Of a stretch of 64,000 bases of DNA, positions 56,408-64,000 are shown one piece after another. The position numbers and the translations under genes were made by a program. The DNA is taken from assembly GCA_030765045.1 (NCBI GenBank), contig CM060962.1, positions 92,583,912-92,647,911 of the forward strand. Reading direction: 5' to 3'. The DNA is from Tenodera sinensis. Taxonomy: Eukaryota; Arthropoda; Insecta; Mantodea; Mantidae. The number at the start of each line of letters is the position of its first letter. The stretch's first letter is position 1. The notes beneath the pieces are model-generated. The model was not told the DNA's origin. It saw nothing but the letters and a program-made list of their open reading frames with translations, and did not search any database.

Positions 56408-59400
56408 TGTTGTTGTTGTTGTTGTTGTTTTCTAGTGCCTTGCATCTGGCAATGAAGCCATTAGCATTCGTGCTTTCCATTACTTTTGAGCTGTAGTTTC
56501 TTCTGATCTTAATGCTTCACAGGTCTTCAAGTGGTCTTCGTTCATTTCTGCTGGATCGTTACACAGGACACATATTGGTGAGGATGAGATACCCATTCTG
56601 TAGAGATGACTTGCTAAGCAGTCGTGATTTGTCAATAGTCGGAAGGCTGCAACCGCTGTTTTCCTTGGTCTCTGGGGGATTATATCTGGGTTGGAAAGTA
56701 GTGTAATCCATTTTTTATCTTTGGCATTTGTTTCTATTTCTTGTAGGTATGAATGAGAAAGTTTTTTAAAGATCAAGCGTTTTATTGAGGAATATGAGAA
56801 ATTGAATTTAGATTTTTGTTTTATTGTTGTGCCTTTCTTTGCAAGTGAGTCTGCAGCTTCATTCCCCATGACTCCACAGTGTGCTGGAATCCATTGGAGA
56901 TGAACAGTCTTATTAACTTTTTGGAGTTGTGTTAACATTTTGTAGCATTCTCTAATTTTTGTTGACTTCTTTGTAGTATTTGAACATATTCCTTGAATTG
57001 CAGCTTTAGAATCTGAAAGAATTACTGCCTTGTTAAATTTATTTAAGGGAAGATTTAATAATTGTCGGGGAGCAATGTGTATAGCCTCTCCATCATAATT
57101 TGTTGTGTCTCTGCCAACAGAATGATAAAAGGAAAAATGTGTACACATAACTCCAGCTCCAGTAAGGTTTTCCTTGGAGGATCCATCAGTATATATGTGC
57201 AGCCATTCTTCTGTGGGATACCTAGTATTGATTGTTTCCAGAGCTAGAAGTTTTTGTATTTCTTTTGGTGTGTCTGATTTACTTATTTCCTCTATTAATT
57301 CCAAACTGAAGGTAGGTTGTAATAATTCCAATGGATTTTCTCTTATAAGTAGATTTTCTCTGGTGTTAGGAATGTTCAATTTGGATTTAATCTGTGTTAC
57401 CTTTTCTAGGAAACTACTATGAGTTTTAAGGATTGAAGGGGGGAAGTTCTCTTCTGTCCATTTAGAGTTTGGCAGTCGTAACATTTTCTCGTGTTGGAGC
57501 AATGCTTGTTCTTCTATTTTTGTTGTTATTGATGGGGTCCATGTTAAGGCAACCATGGCATCAATAGGTGTGGATTTAACTGCTCCAGTGATTAGGCGAA
57601 GAGCCTGATTTTGCATTTGTTCAAGTTTATTGATGTTAGCATTTGCTGCTGTTATTAAAGCTTCAGAACAGTACAAGAGGTTTGGTTTAACATACATTTT
57701 GTATGTTGTGTTAAGGACTCTCCTTGAGCAGACCCATTTAGCACCAGCTAACCTTTTCAGGGTTTGCAGTTTCTTTTCAACCTTTTCTGAGATGTTTGTT
57801 ATGTTTTTTCCAACTTAGCTTTCTGTCGAAAGTGATGCCTAAGTATTTGGCATCATCAACTGCTTTGAGTGGTTTACCATTATAATTTATGTTAATATTA
57901 ACTGGTTTGTATTTTAGTGTAAATAATTCATAATTTGTTTTTTCCACATTGATAGTCATGAGGTTTTTGGAGCTCCATTCATGTACTTTGTTTAGGGCTG
58001 TTTCTATTCTGTCTTTAATTAATTCAGGTTTTTTTGGAGAGCCTGAAGTCCAAATGACTACATCGTCAGCAAATAAAGCAATTTTGGTTTCTAAAGTTTT
58101 TATTATTGATGGAAGTTCATTTTTATATATATGTTAAAGAGTGTTGTGCTCAGAACAGCAATTTTTGGAAGTCCTTGGTGTGTTTGTTTATATTTGGAAA
58201 TGTATGTATTATATTTTGTGGCACAAAATCTTTGTGAAATAAACTGAGTTATCCACTTAAGCATGTTACTTTTCACACCTATTGATTGCAACTTCTCAAC
58301 TAATTTATTTCTCCAGACTGAGTCATATGCTGATTTAAAATCAATGAATACTGCTAAGGTATCCTCCTTTCTATTGAAAGCTTCCTTGATGTCTTGGCTT
58401 AGTAGGAGTACATTTTCACTTGTACTATGATTCTGTCTGAAGCCGGTCTGTGAACTATTAATTAAGTTATAATATTCTAGGAACCAGTTAAGTCTAGATG
58501 CCACCATTCTTTCCATCACTTTTGCAATAACACTGGTCAAAGATATTGGTCTGAAACTATTAATATTGTTTGAAGGTTTGTTTTTCTTTATAATCGGGAT
58601 GATAATGGCTTTTTTCCAGTCAGAAGGTACAGTCATTCTCCAACACGTGTTATACAGTTTAAGTAGGATTTCTTTTCCTTTCATGCCAAGGTGTTTAATA
58701 AACTCTGGGTGGATCTTGTCAGGTCCTGGAGATTTTTTGTTCTGTAATTGTTCTATTGCTAAATCCAGTTCTGTTTCATTAAAATCCTGAATAAAAATAT
58801 CATTTCGTATACCTTTTGGCTTATTAGTATCTCTGATAGTTTTTTGGATAGCCTTATCTTGTTTTTTATACGCTTGGGGTATTCTTTGTGACTGAGCATA
58901 AAACTTGTTAAGGGATTCTGCTATTTCCCTATCTGTAGTTAAGCTTTTGTTATTATGTTTTAATGGTTCAGTTGTATTTTTTGATAATTTTGTTTTATTA
59001 AGGAATTTGTATATTTTATTTCCATCTTTCCTATAGTCCATATGTTCTACAAAATTTGTGAAACTGGCCCTCTTTGTTGTAATTAATTCTTTCTTAAAAA
59101 TGGCTGCTTTTCTTCTCCAGTTTTGTACATCTTCTGGACACTTGGTTCTTTCGGCTTTGACTCTTGCTATATTTCTTTCGTGTTTTAACTTAGATAAAGA
59201 TGGAGACCAAAAGTAGCTATATTTCTTTAACTTTCCTTTGGGGATATGTGTTTTGGCTGCTGTCAATAATATTTCACAAATTTTTTTATTCATTTCATCT
59301 GTTGACTTGAACTCTGATTCTAACAGTATATTGCACTTCCCTTCTATCTCATTTTGGAAACTGGACCAATCTGCTTTTTTAAAATTCCAAGAAGTTTTAA

Positions 59401-60164
59401 TTTTTGGTTTGTTACTTTTATTTATTAGACCTCTTATGGAGTTTATGGTGATTCTGTGGCCTGAACCTGGGTCTTCTATTATTTCTCTTTTTGTATTGTC
59501 AATTATCTCAGATGACACCATCAGAAGATCAGGATTTGTACCTGAACCATTATAATGAAGGTAAGTGGGTGGATCATTTGGATTAAATATTAATTCCATT
59601 GTTGATGAGTTTAATAGGTCTTCTATGACTCTTCCTGCTGAATTTATATCTCTGTAGCCCCACCTAGGGGAGTGTGCATTAAAATCACCTATTAAAATAC
59701 TTTTGGGTTCTATGGGAATAGAATTTAGATCTAGTGTATTGTCGATACTGTAAATTCTATAGTGGTAGTTACTTTTCCATACTTCAATTTTAACTATTTC
59801 TGATTTATCTTGTTCTTCCATTGTTTTTTGGATTTGGATAGTAGCTTTCATATTTCTTTTAATTCCTGTAAGAATACCACTTGCTATTTGACGAGCCTTT
59901 GGAAGTATATGTGTAGTGTACTGATCCATTTCAAAGTATATTTCCTGTTCTTCTGATATATTGGCTTCTTGTGCTGTGAAGACATCTATATCTTGGTCTT
60001 TTAATATTTTCATTAGCTCTTGTTTTTTAGGCTGGGACATGCCTCCTGCATTCCATTGTAGAATTCTTAAAGTATTGGAATTGTGATGAAATTTGCCTAA
60101 AGATGTCCCCACCCGGAGATCTGATTGGGGGACAGTTTTAACTCCGGAATATTTATCTTTAGGA
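56408..60164 (-). mobile_element. LINE (APE-RT-RNase H type) inserted in Copia
   Basis: A 3.76-kb element with its 3' (CAA)n tail at 56408-56430 and a single large ORF2. CAAAGT (ACTTTG on the element strand) occurs on both sides (56402-56407, 60165-60170), a 6-bp target duplication. ORF1 is absent, so it is 5'-truncated. A 3' fragment of a related LINE is at 24956-25195. Confidence 0.88.
56480..60110 (-). pseudogene. LINE ORF2: endonuclease, reverse transcriptase, RNase H
   Basis: Three long frames with two frameshifts (near 58115 and 57790). The first (709 codons including Copia lead-in) has LRILQWNAGG, LIGDFNAHSPRWGY, PDLLMVSS and GSGHR of an APE endonuclease, then FRPISLTS, TGFRQNHST and AVFIDFKSAYDSVW of the reverse transcriptase, where a degenerate LPKIAVLS replaces PQGSVLS. 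FADDVVIW follows at about 58060. The last frame (56480-57697) has RNase H with YTDGSS, YDGEAIHI, LSDSKAAI and PAHCGVMGNEAADSLAKKG, all four catalytic positions kept, then a Cys/His tail. It nicks target DNA and copies element RNA in the nucleus when intact. Only a few lesions suggest recent insertion. Confidence 0.9.
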
Positions 60165-60535
60165 CAAAGTGAACTCACAAAAATGTTGAATTTAGCATTC
60201 CATTCTTTAGGATCTTGCTTTAACCCACACAATATCTTGTTAAACTTGCAACATAGAACTTGCCTGACTCATTCCTTCTGGTGGTTACATAAAAATAGTT
60301 TCTTCAATATCCCTTCAAAAACAGCTTCTTGCATCATGTTAATGAACAAAGTATTGATTTGCATTAACCACACACAGCAATGTTCTAAGCATAGCCAATT
60401 TTGCAACTGGTACGTAAATCTCAGAATAGTCAACCTTTTCTCTTGGAACAACCATTCACAACTAATCTTTCCTTGTAGCAATTCACATTTGGATCTGCAT
60501 TTCTCTTGATAGTAAATACTCACTTAGTTTTAGTT
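60165..60535 (-). pseudogene. Copia reverse transcriptase, N-terminal part
   Basis: The fragments YVPVAKLAMLRTLLCVVNAN, then PPEGMSQ and ILCGLKQDPKEWNAKFN, are the FAPVAK, PPEG and LYGLKQ-P--WN blocks of Copia-type reverse transcriptase, in mixed frames with stops. The last block is continuous with the LINE reading frame by chance. Confidence 0.8.
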
Positions 60536-61117
60536 ATGTTTTGCTCTTTGGTACTTCTACCAGATCCATTGTTTAATATTCCTTTTATCATTGCATTTTC
60601 TCTAAATATCTACTTATATAATTATTCCTTGCTCAATTGACATTACAGGAATTCACATCCATCATTATCATCACCATCATAATCATAGCAATTGTCTTAT
60701 ATTAATTTCTGTGATACTGATGATTATAATTGTGTTCCAAAATTACTTGTCACGCATATTGCAAGAGCTCATTAGCATAATTAAATCTAATTGACCAGAA
60801 GACTTCGAGAGTTGCCCTTTGGAAATCTAGAAAGCAGGTTTCAAGGTCTCATAATATTTGACATGCAATGTAAACACCAGGAAAAGGGGGCAATTAGAAG
60901 AGACTGCAAGATCTTCTAATATACTGCTTTGTGCAAAGACCCTGAGAAATTGTCATACAGTTAGTAGTCATGATGGAGGGAGGAGTATGCCTTTGTATCA
61001 TGCTGCAAAGGCCATATAACTTTCACAAGTTATTGGCTTTCTTAAATGCTAAGCAAGATTTTCTTCTGTGAAAAAAGACTACAACATTTTCAGTAAAGCC
61101 TATTTCTATGCTTGCAG
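60536..61117. other. Last Hr78 intron, 3' part
   Basis: No recognisable element; ends with the acceptor TTGCAG at 61112-61117. Confidence 0.6.
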
Positions 61118-61191
61118 GAACTGATGGTGCAGATGGTATGAGCAAAAGGATGTTCAAAATGGAGGAAAATGAAGATGATGAACCATGCTAA
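61118..61191 (+). CDS. Hr78: Hr78, terminal coding exon
   Basis: This exon follows the acceptor atgcttgcag. Its first two bases complete the Gly codon left open at 55186, and the frame runs 23 further codons to TAA at 61189-61191. The encoded tail (GADGMSKRMFKMEENEDDEP and a final Cys) is acidic and extends beyond the AF-2 helix. NR2C tails are short and poorly conserved, so assignment rests on phase agreement, the splice site, the stop and an AATAAA about 46 bp downstream, rather than on homology. Confidence 0.75.
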
Positions 61192-61320
61192 CAAAAAGAA
61201 AAAAAAAAATTGAAGCAGGGTATGAATAAGCCTGTAAATAAATATGAAGTTTTAATTGCATTTATGAAATTTTACAGATGAACAAATATGTATAGTAGTA
61301 TTTTATACAGCGTAAGAGTG
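61192..61320 (+). promoter_or_regulatory. Hr78 3' UTR with poly(A) signal
   Basis: Sequence after the Hr78 stop codon. An AATAAA hexamer lies at 61237-61242. The cleavage site is not visible and a longer 3' UTR using later signals is possible. Confidence 0.5.
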
Positions 61321-62142
61321 CTGTGTGAAGTGTGCAATAATTGTATATGTTTTAATATATATACAACTTGAAGTTGGAGCTGGGGCTACTTCCTCACACT
61401 TCTGATGTCAAGAGCTAGCATGGTTGTGACCTTAATGAAATGTTTGGTTTGTGTATGTATATATAAGTTTTTTTATGTGTGTGTGTGTGTGTGTGTGTGT
61501 ATGTATCTGCTGATTTTATTGTCAGTGTAGATAATAAGCATGTTGATGAGAGGAGGTGAAAGGAAAGAGGAGTAATAGTCCATCATCTGTCAGTGGTATA
61601 ACCGACAGAAAGAACAGCCAGCATCAATGAAGTAACTTTTTAATTTTCTCAAGTGACCTTGGATTTAGTTCAGTGATTTCTGTGTTAATCATTTCCAAAA
61701 TAGTCAGCTGTAGTGAGATTAAATTCCCTCATAGTTTAAGCAAAGTGTATACTCATTAAAGCATACTTGCCAACTTCTATGGTTTGCCTGTAAAATGTAC
61801 AGGAGCTGTTTATACAGCTTTCTGGGCAGATTCAAAGTGTTACAGATTTTCAGCACTGATATGACAAAGCATTAAATTGTATTGCAATTTGTTGATGATA
61901 ATCTTACTTCTTTACAATCAGAATGTACTGGGCTAATTGGTTTGAAGTGCTATGATAGGCCAGACCTTATTTGTGCATCTATCCTTCATCACAGTTGTGG
62001 TTCCAATTCACTGGGCTGCAACAAATTCATAGCATGAAGGCTTCATTTTGTGGACTTGCAAAATTTTATTGCACCATTAGTGATCTCCAGTGATAACCAG
62101 CAGTTACTAATGATCCGTAAATCAGCATAAACATTCATTAAA
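61321..62142. repeat. Downstream of Hr78, with (TG)n
   Basis: A (TG)n run lies at about 61477-61500. No gene recognised. Part may be extended 3' UTR. Confidence 0.5.
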
Positions 62143-63251
62143 GGGTGCACGAAATAAGAAGGCACATGAGTAGGTCCAATCCCTATTCAGATATGGTGCA
62201 CTGTTGCTGGAGCATATTGCTATGCAAAAGAAAGAGAGGAGAGATATGCACATGAGCATTACCGGTAGACAGCAGCAACAACAGTGAAGGATTACGATGT
62301 GCACAATTAAAACCCGTCATAACAGTTTCTCTCTCTTTAAAATGAGACAACAGGCTCTCTAATCCTGTAATTTGCTTCAAATATGAATTCCTCATCTAAG
62401 CACACAATTTTCATTTGCAATCTAATGTTTCAACAGAGTTCATATCTTTCAAGCTGAAAATTGGACCTTGGGGATAAAACATTACAATGTTGACTTTTTA
62501 ACTTTTTATTATATCCGATTCTCTAGGAACGTTTTCGTGTAAATGTTTTTGTTATCGGAGTGAAAATGAGAGTTACGTGACGATTTAAACAAATCTAAAC
62601 GGAGGTCATAGTTGCGCTATTTGAGATATTTTCTGATGGGTATTTCTCATATTTTTCTTATTTTTTCTAAGTGTCTATGCAGAGTTTTTGCACATATGTT
62701 GACCAGTTTTTATATTAGGTATTCTAAGTGAAAATCTACATTATTTAACAACAAATGCCTAAGCACAATTTCAAGCCACCTTTTATGAGTAATATTCTAG
62801 TGTGGCCTTCTCGACTGTGTATTTTAGACATATTTCAGCACTTAAAATGTTCCTTACAATGCAATTTGTAAGTTATCAGAGCGAAACTTCGGTAATATTT
62901 TCCCCAATATGTGCCAACCAGAACTTCCTATGTGGTTATTAATATAAGGCAAGTATGTTAGGCTAACATGCTCATCAAAGTTTATACATATATCAAAAGT
63001 GAAAACTCACCATTGAACAAATTTTTGTTTTTTTTAAACCAACTGTGTTAAGACTATTTCTTAGCAAACTTATTTTATAGCTCAGTAAGGAACATAAATA
63101 TGCAGTATTGATTAAAAATTGTGAACATGCATAGCAAGGAGAATTTTTCAGAAATAGCTTACATTTTTGGTTTAAAACACATAATCCAGGAATGACTTGA
63201 CATATATGCACCAAGTTTTGCAGCCCACTTTTTTTATACAGATTCAACATG
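62143..63251 (-). mobile_element. Deleted Tc1/IS630-like transposon, copy C (truncated)
   Basis: It starts GGGTGCACGAAATAAGAAGG and follows copy B base for base with scattered changes (GTAATATTTTCCCCAATATG, CTAAGCACAATTTCAAGCC) up to about 63251. It carries the CTGTATAAA-AAGTGGGCT segment of the transposase junction. The opposite end is missing. It has the same orientation as copy B. Confidence 0.8.
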
Positions 63252-63368
63252 CGTTAAAACTTTAGATCATCCAATAAAGCACTTTGGGTTTTGAAAAATT
63301 CACCCATTGATTCCCTTAAAATACAATACCTAAGCGTATATACGTGTAAAGAAAACATGTACTTGGAA
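63252..63368. other. Spacer, no feature
   Basis: Unrecognised sequence between two transposon fragments. Confidence 0.5.
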
Positions 63369-64000
63369 TCACAAAGGAGTTGTTAGGACTTCCTCCTCCT
63401 CCCCCTGCTCCTCCTCTCCTTCCTCCCTTTCTTCTACACTTGAGTCCGAATCACTGTCTCTAAAGTTAGTAACCAGGTTTTGAACAATCCTGTCTCTTGC
63501 TACTTCTTTGTGGAAATCTTCCTCTTGAAGTTTTTCAGCATGAGCAACATGCCGTGCCCAGTCTTCTACCGTAAATTCGAGAGCCTCGTGCATCAGTTTT
63601 TCGACATCTGCCAGCCCAAATGTTGAATTACGGGTAGCAACTTGAGATTTCACTTTTGCCCAATCGGGTTGCATTGGCAGTGGTAGGGCAGCCCAGAGTA
63701 ATTTCATCTAATTTGTATTGCTTTTCTTGTGGCTTGTTCTGGTTGACTTTTAAAAGCAATTCTGCAATGGTTTCAAGAGAATTATATGCAATATTGTGGG
63801 TTTGCAGCTATTCCTGAATGTCTGCTTTCCTGGAGTTTCTAGTGGGGACTTCATCAATTACTTTTGAGTGATCACTTGCATTATCCATGATGATAATTGA
63901 GCCCTCTTCGAGTAAATTTAAAAATCTGTTAGCAAACCAGTCCTTATAACTTTCTGCGTTCATTTCTGAGTGGTAGTATAAATTTGTGTTTTTCGAACTG
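63369..64000 (-). pseudogene. IS630/Tc1-like DDE transposase C-terminal half (runs off the window)
   Basis: The minus strand from the window edge reads YHSEMNAESYKDWFANRFLN, GSIIIMDNASDHSKVIDEVP and TRNSRKADIQE, with the second catalytic Asp in IIIMDNASDHS. After a frame change the block LPYHCQCNPIGQK replaces LPPYHC-LNPIE--WA, so the catalytic Glu is lost. DWAKVKSQVATRNSTFGLAD and a very acidic C-terminus (to 63369) follow. It could belong to the full-length parent of copies A-C, but that is unproven. Confidence 0.75.

Larger units (their letters stand above)
55242..60535 (-). mobile_element. 5'-truncated Copia-type LTR retrotransposon, split by a LINE
   Basis: In minus orientation the sequence begins inside the reverse transcriptase (60535-60165). 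It is interrupted by the LINE (56408-60164), resumes at 56407 and ends in a 181-bp 3' LTR (55242-55422). Neither integrase, protease, gag nor a 5' LTR was seen. It lies in the last Hr78 intron in antisense orientation. Confidence 0.85.

Noticed and set aside
58103..60232. A single 709-codon host or hybrid gene
   Set aside because: The first roughly 22 codons are Copia reverse transcriptase and the rest is LINE ORF2; the junction coincides with a target duplication.
1..64000. CRISPR array, bacterial operon, riboswitch or plasmid origin
   Set aside because: Spliced nuclear receptor exons, SINEs and LINEs show eukaryotic DNA; no regularly spaced direct repeats were seen.

Overview
The window looks like nuclear DNA from an insect, AT-rich and intron-dominated. 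The evidence is an insect-type TR2/TR4-group nuclear receptor (Hr78), several tRNA-derived SINE families, APE-type, RTE-type and Penelope-like retroelements, and a wide range of old DNA transposons (hAT, Tc1/mariner/IS630-like, pogo, PIF/Harbinger, Kolobok- and Transib-like). The density of decayed transposons and a 32-kb intron suggest a large-genome, probably hemimetabolous insect (cockroach/termite/orthopteroid type). That lineage guess is inference; nothing here fixes the species.

Only one host gene can be supported: the 3' part of Hr78 (NR2C/NR2D) on the + strand, in five exons (17968-18194, 50361-50529, 53006-53114, 54932-55186, 61118-61191). They encode most of the ligand-binding domain and the C-terminus. 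The splice phases agree at every junction and the coding total is 834 bp (277 codons plus stop). The DNA-binding domain and 5' exons were not found, so positions 1-17967 are presumably upstream intron. Coding exons make up about 1.3% of the window.

Layout. 1-17967: Penelope-like and SINE debris, a deleted Tc1-like element, a near-complete hAT element with termini (4065-6505), a TTAA-flanked Kolobok-like element (6530-7634), a broken LINE carrying a SINE with a clear target-site duplication (10040-12745), and an IS630-like element (14472-15979). 18195-50360 (first visible intron): SINEs, a second copy of the deleted Tc1-like element with a pogo-like element nested in it, a 400-bp compound microsatellite, LINE ends, a TA-flanked mariner-type MITE, Penelope and hAT fragments, an orphan heat-shock-type promoter region (29812-30215), a hAT pseudogene, a mariner pseudogene, a 3.1-kb transposon with terminal inverted repeats and 15-bp iterons (34356-37499), an inverted-duplicate SINE bounded by a 13-bp duplication (40033-40383), a PIF/Harbinger remnant and a fold-back repeat. 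50530-61117 (later introns): a mariner-type element with long inverted ends, and a truncated Copia LTR element interrupted by a 3.76-kb LINE. 61192-64000: 3' UTR, a third copy of the deleted Tc1-like element, and part of another IS630/Tc1 transposase running off the window.

No transposase or reverse transcriptase here is intact; each has stops, frameshifts or truncation. The most interesting points are the orphan promoter with a dense heat-shock-element array and possible divergent TATA boxes, the iteron-bearing 3.1-kb transposon, the inverted SINE, the seamless Copia/LINE nest, and hammerhead-like motifs beside Penelope-type debris. All family assignments come from reading motifs by eye, without database searches.
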